Shown: in pieces, positions 32,004-41,500 of the stretch
Layout of the letters: every line of letters begins with the position of its first letter
Position numbering within the stretch: position 1 is the first letter of the stretch
DNA from: Lucinisca nassula
Taxonomy: Eukaryota > Mollusca > Bivalvia > Lucinida > Lucinidae
Length of the DNA: 64,000 bases
Assembly: GCA_963580285.1 (NCBI GenBank)
Contig: OY757010.1
Location: forward strand, 224,025,234-224,089,233
Reading direction: 5' to 3'
Translations under genes and position numbers: made by a program
The notes under the pieces: model-generated
The model's database searches: none
The model's input: the letters and a program-made list of their open reading frames with translations, nothing else
Told to the model about the DNA's origin: nothing

Positions 32004-32482
32004 ATCACGAAAAACCGCGCCTATACAAACACACCGCAAACCCTACCGCCGAAAAAATTAAAATTGTCCTATGGAAATTTGTGATATCCATCCTATTTCC
32101 GCCCAAGCCGCAGGTCCCGGATACACGTTAGAACCGCCTCGTCGAGGCGGCTCCAACGAGCACCAACAATCCACACCCCAGAGCAGAAAAAAGAAAAGTA
32201 GGCGCCGCAAAGTGAGGTGTAAACCCCAGTTTTATGTTTGTTTGTTTGATTTGAGGTTTAACGTCCCCGTCAACACTGTAAAGGTCATTTTGGAAACATT
32301 GCTTCCAATTTTGTGGGACTTTTACCTGACATTGAGATGAAATGACACCTCAAGCCCCGTCGCCCCATGAAACCAATAGGGTTTAAAAGCATGGACGGTC
32401 CGACACTCGCACCGCTTTGCCTGGGCATGTAAAAGTGGGGTTCAAGGGGGTCAAATTCTTATAGGCGCGTTTTCGTGATGTA
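32004..32482 (+). mobile_element. MITE-B copy split by SINE-4
   Basis: CATCACGAAAAACCGCGCCT at the left, intact hairpin (CGTTAGAACCGCCTCGTCGA, GGCGGCTCCAACGAG), right arm interrupted after CCCAGTTTTATG and resuming TAAAAGTGGGGTTCAAGG to TTATAGGCGCGTTTTCGTGA. Confidence 0.85.
32233..32430 (-). mobile_element. SINE-4, 5'-truncated, inside MITE-B
   Basis: GTTTGTTTGATTTGAGGTTT (tail, inverted) to ACCGCTTTGCCTGGGCATG. The host MITE sequence continues on both sides, so the SINE is younger. Confidence 0.85.
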
Positions 32483-32813
32483 AAACGACTGCGTATAAGA
32501 GCAAATATGAGTGAAATGTCCTTTATAATAAATAAATAAATAAATAGGCTTATCTGTGTTTACAAATTATGTAACTTTTATGACGTCCTTTCAATTATTC
32601 AGGGAATATCTTATACAATATACTGTATATCGGTGTAGTGTTAACTCTTAAGGTGTCAATCATGACTTGGGAAGACAACAATTTTCAAAATGTGTTTACC
32701 TATAAGTTACTTTTTATGGCGTCCTTTTAATTATTCAGGAAATATCTTATACAATATACTGTATATCGGTGTAACGTTAACTCTTAAGGTGTCAATCATG
32801 ACTGCGGCAGACC

Positions 32814-33079
32814 ATCACGAAACTTTGACCCCCTATAACCCCACTTTCATAAAGTAAAACTTGGGTTTGCAGGGGTATACATTATTTTTTTTATTTCTTC
32901 TTAAAAACATAGATTGTGGGTACTCGTTAGAACCGCCTCGCCGAGGCGGTTCTAACGAGTATCCACAATCTATGTCTTGAGCAGAAATATGAAAAATATC
33001 ATTTTTTTTTTTCATCTGAAAATTTTCATTTTTGGTGGTAAAATTTACAATGTATATGTATAGGCGTGTTTTCGTCATG
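32814..33079 (+). mobile_element. MITE-B copy, well preserved
   Basis: CATCACGAAACTTTGACCCC at the left. A near-perfect ~50-bp central palindrome contains ACTCGTTAGAACCGCCTCGC, CGAGGCGGTTCTAACGAGTA. The right end is ATAGGCGTGTTTTCGTCATG. Confidence 0.9.
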
Positions 33080-33117
33080 GAACAAAATTGGTTTTAATGC
33101 AAGAACTTTCTCATCTG

Positions 33118-33420
33118 CGGCCCCGCCCATAGGGGCTTGAAGAAATATATGGGCTGCATGATGCTTCCACGCAGAGCTGAATCCGGCCCGCACACTAGTA
33201 CTGGTAAACAGCTTAGAGGATCTAAGCCTGTCCAGGAACCGCGGTGCGCGGCGGACCGTCCATGCTAATAAACCCTAATGGTTTCATTGGGCGACAGGGC
33301 TTGAGATGTCATTTCATCTCAATGTCGGGTAAAAGTTTCACAAAATTGGAAGCAACGTCTCCAAAATGACCTTTACAGTGTTGACGGGGACGTTAAACAA
33401 CAAATCAAACAAACAAAATC
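33118..33420 (+). mobile_element. SINE-4, full-length (first of a tandem pair)
   Basis: CCCGCCCATAGGGGCTTGAA to GTTAAACAACAAATCAAACA with AAACAAA tail. TCATCTG occurs on both sides and may be the target duplication. Confidence 0.85.
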
Positions 33421-33434
33421 ATCTGAGTTCATCT

Positions 33435-33737
33435 GGGCTCCCGCCCTTAGGGGCTTGAAGAAATATATGGGCTGCATGATGCTTCCACGCAGAGCTGAAT
33501 CCGGCCCGCACAATAGTACTGGTAAACCGCTTAGAGGATCTAAGCCTGCATGTCCAGGAACCGCAGTGCGAGGCGGATGCTAATAAACCCTATTGGTTTC
33601 ATTTGGCGACAGGGCTTGAGATTTCAATTCATCTCAATGTCGGGTAAAAGTCCCACAAAATTGTAAGCAACGTCTCTAAAATGACCTTTACCGTGTTGAC
33701 GGGGACGTTAAACCTCAAATCAAACAAACAAACAAAA
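33435..33737 (+). mobile_element. SINE-4, full-length (second of a tandem pair), 13-bp TSD
   Basis: Flanked by TCTGAGTTCATCT at 33422-33434 and 33738-33750. It defines the family length (about 303 bp) and its 5' end, GGGCTCCCGCCCTTAGGGGC. Confidence 0.9.
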
Positions 33738-33934
33738 TCTGAGTTCATCTTGATCTAGTCTTATAGGCGTGTGTTCGTGATTGGCTAACAATATTTTTCA
33801 TGGCGTTATTTACTTAAATAAATAGATAAAATAAATGCATAAAAAGATCGGAGTCAAGAGATTTCACGTATCATATCTGACCTTAATTCTTATTTAAAAT
33901 CACTAGACAAGAGACTGACAAGAGATATAGACCC

Positions 33935-34085
33935 AATATTCTACATGTCAAAAAAAATAAAATAATAAAAAAAAAAACAAAGAAACACTACTACTTCTAC
34001 TACTACTACTACTACTACTAATAATAATAATAATATTGATAATTATTATTATTATTATTATTTTTTTATTTTTTTTTTTATTAAG
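33935..34085. repeat. A-rich / ACT / TTA microsatellite
   Basis: Runs of A, then (ACT)n at about 34001-34018, (AAT)n and (ATT)n, then T-rich sequence. Confidence 0.9.
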
Positions 34086-34730
34086 CAATTCTACATAATG
34101 TAGCTCTTCAATATGTTAAATATGTTCGTTCATACTAGATGGCTCGAAATGAAAAGGCATGGTTGTTACTTCAAGAAGTTCTTTTTCACATTTAGATAGC
34201 CTTAATTTGAGCACTAGCGCTCCTTTGAATACCTACAGGTAGATCAAAGTGTCATATCTGCAGATATATGATTACTGATTCCCTGAGGTCAGCGACCAGA
34301 GAAAAAATATTGGCTATTCTGTACCTTGATCCCAGTGGTGTACAGGGAGATAACTCGAATATCTCGCCCAGATAGGTTTTAACGGAAATTCACGACTTAT
34401 ACCGATCGCCGCCTATGAAGGAAAAAGTTCGGTATGTCATATTAGAAAAGTTCCCAAGGGACTGTATACATCTCACCACATTGAAACAACCCAGCAAATG
34501 GAAGCCATGTCCTTATATCATATTCTTACAAACATGATGAAAATCAACCTGAAAATCCATTTTCAAGTTCACGCCACTCGTGAAAATAATGGTTTTGGTG
34601 TTCATTCGGTGAAATAAAATTCGATCTTACACTGAAAAAATCAAATATCCTTCATATCGATCTATCTATCCGGGGATATTTATTTGGCCATTACCTCAGT
34701 TGGGTGCGTAGCTAAACTTAGAATTTAGCT
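34086..34730. other. Unique-looking stretch, no gene recognised
   Basis: No long frame, no clear splice-bounded exon and no similarity to other parts of the window. Confidence 0.5.

Positions 34731-34732
<2 letters not shown>

Positions 34733-34812
<80 letters not shown>
34733..34812. repeat. (AG)n microsatellite
   Basis: An uninterrupted AG run of about 80 bp. Confidence 0.97.
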
Positions 34813-34814
<2 letters not shown>

Positions 34815-35270
34815 CACTGGATGAGTCCTTAAAACTATTTACAATCTGAATAACAGAGGTATACTAGCATACCTCTGAGTCTCAGTTTTACGAACTCCTC
34901 TACAGTCTTAGCATTCACCACAGAAGAGGGAAGACTATTCCACTGGGGGAATAGTTCAAGGGAAAACATTTTTCAGGGCATCACTATACGATATTGTGAG
35001 TTGTTAACTTTTGATGCCCTTGTTCGGGTTGAACCTGTCGCAGGGGTCAAGTATTCGTCTTGATTAATAAACACTGCTGTGTTATTGTAATGTAATTCCA
35101 AGAATGTTTGACAGTGATATGTTATTAATTTGTAATATTTATTTAAAATGACAAAATGATAGCCGGCTTTGGTGCTCAGTGTGCCACGGCTTCTATCCCC
35201 GTCGGTTCTGACATTTTTTGTCGCGCCTGCTTTTAGCATGTCCGGTTTTCCGTCCGTTCGCCCGTTTGTC

Positions 35271-35337
35271 CAAGTTTGAAACAAACGGACGGGCGGACGA
35301 ACCCCGTTCGTCCGCCCGTCCGTTTGTTTCAAACTTG
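35271..35337. repeat. Perfect 32-bp-arm hairpin
   Basis: The left arm CAAGTTTGAAACAAACGGAC, GGGCGGACGAAC (35271-35302) is exactly complementary to 35306-35337, with a CCC loop. It heads a ~125-167-bp tandem core and is probably the element's terminal hairpin. Confidence 0.95.
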
Positions 35338-35339
35338 CA

Positions 35340-35875
35340 TCTGGGGACGACAACTTAAATGTAATCATCCATATTTGACCGTGACCTACATTTCATGGTT
35401 CACTGACTGTAAAATATTACGACCACCCTAGCTTTCACCCTTATTGTCAAATTAATTTCTCAAGAACTATAGGACCTTCATTAATGATACTTGGTACAAA
35501 CTTGTATCTACGGATGGTAACTTACATGCAAGCATCCATATTTGACCTTGACCTACATTTCATGGTTCAGTGACTTTGTAAAATATTGCAACCACCCTAA
35601 TGGTCATGTTAATTTCTCATGAACTATAAGAGCTTCATTAATGAAACGTGGTACATACTTGTATCTGGGGATGGCAACTTTAATGCAAGCATCCATATTT
35701 GACCTTGACCTACATTTCATGGTTCACTGACTTCGTAAAAATCTCAGTAACTATTAGAGCTTCATTAATGATACTTGGTACAAGCTTGTATCTAGGAATG
35801 GGAACTTTTATGCGAGCACCAGTGTTAGACCTTGGCCTAGATGTCATAGTTCGGTGACTTTGTGCCCCCCACAGG
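35340..35875 (+). repeat. Tandem core (~125-167-bp units)
   Basis: GACCTACATTTCATGGTTCA recurs at about 35383, 35550 and 35707, with a diverged copy near 35833. Linkers share GGTACAAACTTGTATCT and GCAAGCATCCATATTTGACC. It ends near TTTGTGCCCCCCACAGG. Confidence 0.8.
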
Positions 35876-36137
35876 TGCGACATAGCCTTCGGCGGAATTC
35901 TTGTCTTTCGTGGGGAATGATCATGAGATTTAGTGGTCATTCTGTCCCTGCCACTGATTCAAGAAGATCAGTAGTCAATGTCCGCAAAAGAAACGCATTA
36001 CTACCACTTACGTTTTGCTATTTTTCAAACCATGGCTTTGTAATCTGTATATATACCGTTTATATTTGCTCATTAAACAGTGTTTTAACCAACCATATAC
36101 GCATTAGTCATCCAAGCTCGTCATCACCTAAATAATC

Positions 36138-36347
36138 ATCACGCTAATACGTCTGTGAAATGAAAACCCTACATCATTTAGAGAAAACAGGGATCTACTG
36201 GGCTAAACATTATTTTTCTCATTTCTACTCCAAGATATAGGTTGTGGGTACTCGTTAGAACCACCCACCTCATTGTGGCGGTTCTAACCACCATCCACAA
36301 CCTATGTTTTGAGTGAAAATAAGAAAATTGGCATATATTTGTATAAC
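36138..36347 (+). mobile_element. MITE-A copy, diverged
   Basis: CATCACGCTAATACGTCTGT, GGTTGTGGGTACTCGTTAGA, then a GGCGGTTCTAACCACC arm. It abuts the next MITE-A head to tail. Confidence 0.7.
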
Positions 36348-36627
36348 ATTACGATAACACATCCGTGTGACATAGTGCACTTTTTCAAACCTCAAAAAAG
36401 GGTAATTTTTCGGATGAAAAATTGTAATATTTTTCTTATTTACACTCCAAACATAGGTTTTGGGTGCTCGTTAGAACCGCCTCATTGAGGCGGTTCTAAC
36501 GAGTACCCACAACCTATGTCTAGGGGCAGAAATAAGGAAAATAATGTTTACCCCCGTAAACCCCAGTTTTCTCTATATAAAGTGGGGTTTAGGGGGGTCT
36601 TTATTTCACGGACTTGTTCACGTGATG
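36348..36627 (-). mobile_element. MITE-A copy, well preserved
   Basis: CATTACGATAACACATCCGT to CACGGACTTGTTCACGTGATG, with the central palindrome GTGCTCGTTAGAACCGCCTC, ATTGAGGCGGTTCTAACGAG. Confidence 0.9.
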
Positions 36628-36873
36628 AGAAAAATAACCGTTTTGGAGATACGAAAGTATGCACTATGGCGCACGGTTTTGTTACAGTATTAATGTTAAT
36701 GACCCAAAACAAGAAAAAAAATGGATGCAGATTATACGTTTCTGATTTTCAAAGGAAACAAGTATTGATTCCCTGAATAGTTTGCTGTATTTTGAAAAGA
36801 AAATGGTCTAATCTTAAAGAGAAGAACCTCTCCTCGGGACAAATATTAATTACTGTTGATAGGGACGATAACC

Positions 36874-37107
36874 GTGTTTTAATACTGGTAAACTACTTAG
36901 AGCCAGACAAAGCGGTGCGAGTCGGACCGTCCATGCTTATAAACTCTATTGGTTTCATTTGGCGACAGGGCTTGAAATGTCATTTCATCTCAATGTTGTG
37001 TAAAAGTCCCTTAAAAATTGGAAGCAGCGTCTCCAGAATGACCTATACAGTGTTGAAGGGGACGTTAAACCTCAAATCAAACAAACAAACCAACCAACAA
37101 ACAAACA
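36874..37107 (+). mobile_element. SINE-4, 5'-truncated
   Basis: AATACTGGTAAACTACTTAG to AAACCTCAAATCAAACAAAC. The CCTG-CCAGG block is partly deleted. Confidence 0.8.
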
Positions 37108-37512
37108 ACTGATTTGCTTCCCTTGGAGGGTATATATTTCCCTGAAATATGTTATCTCTGGAATTCAAACTGCATGCATTCTGTTTTGATTTGGACAAAC
37201 GTGCCGAGGTTTCAATGTTTACAAACGATAGTTTCATAACTTTCATAAACTCCCACAAATTGTTTTGGTTTCCTGACTTGTTCAAACTGTTTGTCCTGAA
37301 GTTTCATAACTTATTGATTCTCATACTTTGTAAATATGGTTGATTGTCAGTTTTCTTATTAATTTCAAATAAATTTACCATGGTTAAGCATTTTTTCTTT
37401 TATTTCCTTACTTTCTCATGTGTGTCATGAATGTATTAAGTGTCAGACATGTATGTGTTAAAAGTATATAAAAAGTGTCTGGCACCTAAACAGGTAACTT
37501 TTAAGTGAGAGG

Positions 37513-37700
37513 TAAAGTGAAATTCCGCTGTTTAGACCAACTGTTTACAGCTAATTCTGCTTTTAAAAGTACATATTAGGTTTTAGTTATTCTTTCTTTG
37601 TGTTTTCTAAATTCTGTGTCCTCTAGAAAGAGACCAGCTTTAGTACTGTTCAAAAGTGGTCTTTAGACCACTTTCGAACAGTCCCGAACGTGATCTTAAT
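37513..37700. mobile_element. Second copy of the AAATTCC-ended MITE
   Basis: GTGAAATTCCGCTGTTTAGA, TTATTCTTTCTTTGTG and the hairpin ACTGTTCAAAAGTGGTCT, AGACCACTTTCGAACAGT. The right end is overwritten by the MITE-B at 37704. Confidence 0.65.
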
Positions 37701-37703
37701 ACA

Positions 37704-37983
37704 CATCACGAAAATACGCCTATATGATTTTGACCCCCTTCAACCCCACTTTTATATAGTAAAACTTTGGTCTTCAGCGGTCAACCCTATTTGTCTCATT
37801 TCTGCTCTAACATATAGATTGTGTGTACTCGTTAGAACCGCCTCATCGAGGTGGTTCTAACGTGTACCGACAATCTATATTTTGAGCAGAAATAAGAAAA
37901 ATATCACAAATTTTCAACTTTTTTTTTCGTTTTTTTCTGGCGTGTAAACTTACAATATATTTGTATAGGCGTGTTATCGTAAT
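37704..37983 (+). mobile_element. MITE-B copy, well preserved
   Basis: CATCACGAAAATACGCCTAT to GTATAGGCGTGTTATCGTAATG, centre GTACTCGTTAGAACCGCCTC, ATCGAGGTGGTTCTAACG. Confidence 0.9.
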
Positions 37984-37989
37984 GATTAC

Positions 37990-38345
37990 TATATTTACCC
38001 CCACGTTTTTCAACGAAAAAGTGGGGATATTGTTATCGCCTCCGTCCGTCCGTCCGTCTGTCTGTCTGTCCGTCTGTCTGTCCGGCTATCTCCTAAACCG
38101 TTAGCCGGAATTCAACCAAATTTGGTATGCGAGTTGCTTACATGAATGGCTTGCGCAAGAGCATATTTTTTTGTCCCCGCCCCCAGGGGCCCTGGGGAGG
38201 GGTCAACAGGTCATTTTTTTATTTTTTGTTTGTGTTTTATGGCAGGAAATATATATACATGAGAAATATGTTATCTGGTACTTGGCTACTGTGGAGAAAA
38301 CGTGGGGATTTGCGATGGCTTGCCATCGACTGCGCGCTCTAGTAT
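37990..38345 (+). mobile_element. Short composite/Helitron-like element
   Basis: Head hairpin CCCCACGTTTTTC.GAAAAAGTGGGG, a (GTCC/GTCT)n lead, then CTCCTAAACCGTTAGCC. The 3' end has a 7-bp-stem hairpin (CGATGGC-TT-GCCATCG) 10 bp before CTAG. A hairpin followed by CTRR is the established Helitron 3' end; the assignment is inference because a clear 5' TC was not seen. Confidence 0.5.
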
Positions 38346-38556
38346 ATAATTATAGCTACCCTTGAGTTATTCCTGTGCATTTACCTGTAGCCTGAGACTC
38401 TCTAAAAGAGGCTAAACTCTTGTAGGTATTTTTTTTTTTTGGAAAAGACTATTTGCAGTCAATTGCAAATTGCAAAAACAACAACACTAACAAAAAAAAA
38501 ACAAACGTTAAAATGGCTATTTGCAGTCAACTGCAGGTAGCCAAAAAACGTTAAAA

Positions 38557-41500
38557 TGGCGGATCTCCATCATGCTCAGTCAAGATGAGACCTAGTGAGT
38601 GAGTACTCAAAACCACAAGGCACAGAGCTCAATCATGCTCGTTCAAGATGAGACCTAGTGAGTGAGTACTCACAACCACAAGGAGCGGAGCTCCATCATG
38701 CTCAGTCAAGATGAGACCTAGTGAGTGAGTGATCACAACCACAAGGAGCGGAGCTCCATCATGCTCAGTCGAGATGAGACCTAGTGAGTTAGTACTCACA
38801 ACCACAAGGAGCGGACCTCCATCATGCTCAGTCGAGATGAGACCTAGTGAGTGAGTGATCACAACAACAAGGAGCGGAGCTCCATCATGCTCAGTCAAGA
38901 TGAGACCTAGTGAGTGAGTGCTCACAACCACAAGGAGCGGAACTCCATCATGCTCAGTCGAGATGAGACCTAGTGAGTGAGTACTCACAACCACAAGGAG
39001 TGGAGGTCCATCATGCTCAGTCAAGATGAGACCTAGTGAGTGAGTGCTCACAACCACAAGGAGCGGAGCTCCATCATGCTCAGTCGAGATGAGACCTAGA
39101 GAGTGAGTACTCACAACCACAAGGAGCGGAGCTCCATCATGCTCAGTCAAGATGAGACCTAGTGAGTGAGTGATCACAACCACAAGGAGCGGAGCTCCAT
39201 CATGCTCAGTCGAGATGAGACCTAGAGAGTGAGTACTCACAACCACAAGGAGCGGAGCTCCATCATGCTCAGTCAAGATGAGACCTAGTGAGTGAGTGAT
39301 CACAACCACAAGGAGCGGAGCTCCATCATGCTCAGTCAAGATGAGACCTAGTGAGTGAGTGATCACAACCACAAGGAGCGGAGCTCCATCATGCTCAGTC
39401 GAGATGAGACCTAGAGAGTGAGTACTCACAACCACAAGGAGCGGAGCTCCATCATGCTCAGTCGAGATGAGACCTAGAGAGTGAGTACTCACAACTCACA
39501 ACCACAAGGAGCGGAGGTCCATCATGCTCAGTCAAGATGAGACCTAGTGAGTGAGTACTCACAACCACAAGGAGCGGAGCTCCATCATGCTCTGTCAAGA
39601 TGAGACCTAGTGAGTGAGTGCTCACAACCATAAGGAGCAGAGCTCCATCATGCTCAGTCAAGATGAGACCTAGAGAGTGAGTACTCACAACCACAAGGAG
39701 CGGAGCTCCATCATGCTCAGTCGAGATGAGACCTAGAGAGTGAGTACTCACAACTCACAACCACAAGGAGCGGAGGTCCATCATGCTCAGTCAAGATGAG
39801 ACCTAGTGAGTGAGTACTCACAACCACAAGGAGCGGAGCTCCATCATGCTCAGTCGAGATGAGACCTAGAGAGTGAGTACTCACAACTCACAACCACAAG
39901 GAGCGGAGGTCCATCATGCTCAGTCAAGATGAGACCTAGTGAGTGAGTGCTCACAACCACAAGGAGTGGAGGTCCATCATGCTCAGTCAAGATGAGACCT
40001 AGTGAGTGAGTGCTCACAACCACAAGGAGCGGAGTTACATCATGCTCAGTCAAGATGAGACCTAGTGAGTGAGTGCTCACAACCACAAGGAGTGGAGGTC
40101 CATCATGCTCAGTCAAGATGAGACCTAGTGAGTGAGTGCTCACAACCACAAGGAGCGGAGCTCCATCATGCTCAGTCGAGATGAGACCTAGAGAGTGAGT
40201 ACTCACAACTCACAACCACAAGGAGCGGAGCTCCATCATGCTCAGTCAAGATGAGACCTAGTGAGTGCTCACAACAACAAGGCACGGAGCTCCATCATAC
40301 TCAGTCAAGATGAGACCTAGTGAGTGAGTACTCACAACCACAAGGAGCGGAGCTCCATCATGCTCAGTCAAGCTGAGCCCTAGTGAGTGAGTGCTCACAA
40401 CCACACGGAGCGGAGCTCCATCATGCTCAGTCAAGATGAGACCTAGTGAGTGAGTACTCACAACCACAAGGAGCGGAGTTACATCATGCTCAGTCAAGAT
40501 GAGACCTAGTGAGTGAGTGATCACAACCACAAGGAGCGGAGCTCCATCATGCTCAGTCAAGATGAGACCTAGTGAGTGAGTACTCACAACCACAAGGAGC
40601 GGAGTTACATCATGCTCAGTCAAGATGAGACCTAGTGAGTGAGTGCTCACAACAACAAGGCACGGAGCTTCATCATACTCAGTCAAGATGAGACCTAGTG
40701 AGTGAGTACTCACAACCACAAGGAGCGGAGCTCCATCATGCTCAGTCAAGCTGAGCCCTAGTGAGTGAGTGCTCACAACCACACGGAGCGGAGCTCCATC
40801 ATGCTCAGTCAAGATGAGACCTAGTGAGTGAGTACTCACAACCACAAGGAGCGGAGTTACATCATGCTCAGTCAAGATGAGACCTAGTGAGTGAGTGATC
40901 ACAACCACAAGGAGCGGAGCTCCATCATGCTCAGTCAAGATGAGACCTAGTGAGTGAGTACTCACAACCACAAGGAGCGGAGTTACATCATGCTCAGTCA
41001 AGATGAGACCTAGTGAGTGAGTGCTCACAACAACAAGGTACGGAGCTTCATCATACTCAGTCAAGATGAGACCTAGTGAGTGAGTGCTCACAACCACAAG
41101 GAGTGGAGGTCCATCATGCTCAGTCAAGATGAGACCTAGTGAGTGAGTGCTCACAACCACAAGGAGCGGAGCTTCATCATACTCAGTCAAGATGAGACCT
41201 AGTGAGTGAGTGCTCACAACCACAAGGAGTGGAGGTCCATCATGCTCAGTCAAGATGAGACCTAGTGAGTGAGTGCTCACAACCACAAGGAGCGGAGTTA
41301 CATCATGCTCAGTCAAGATGAGACCTAGTGAGTGAGTGCTCACAACCACAAGGAGTGGAGGTCCATCATGCTCAGTCAAGATGAGACCTAGTGAGTGAGT
41401 GCTCACAACCACAAGGAGTGGAGGTCCATCATGCTCAGTCAAGATGAGACCTAGTGAGTGAGTGCTCACAACCACAAGGAGCGGAGTTACATCATGCTCA

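Larger units (their letters stand above)
29840..32810. repeat. Dispersed AACTCTTAAAGTGTCAATCAT repeat, five or six copies
   Basis: Short blocks of the form CTTAAAGTGTCAATCAT followed by GACAACAATTT occur near 29850, 29872, 30023, 30477, 32645 and 32781. The last two are 136 bp apart within a tandem duplication (32560-32810, with ATACAATATACTGTATATCG in both). Confidence 0.6.

Noticed and set aside
34973..35368. 131-residue minus-strand frame
   Set aside because: It runs through a perfect 67-bp hairpin and repeat DNA; low-complexity residues mirror the palindrome.
38127..38365. Two overlapping 64-71-residue frames
   Set aside because: They lie in a dispersed repeat with hairpin ends and a GTCC-rich lead; no gene support.
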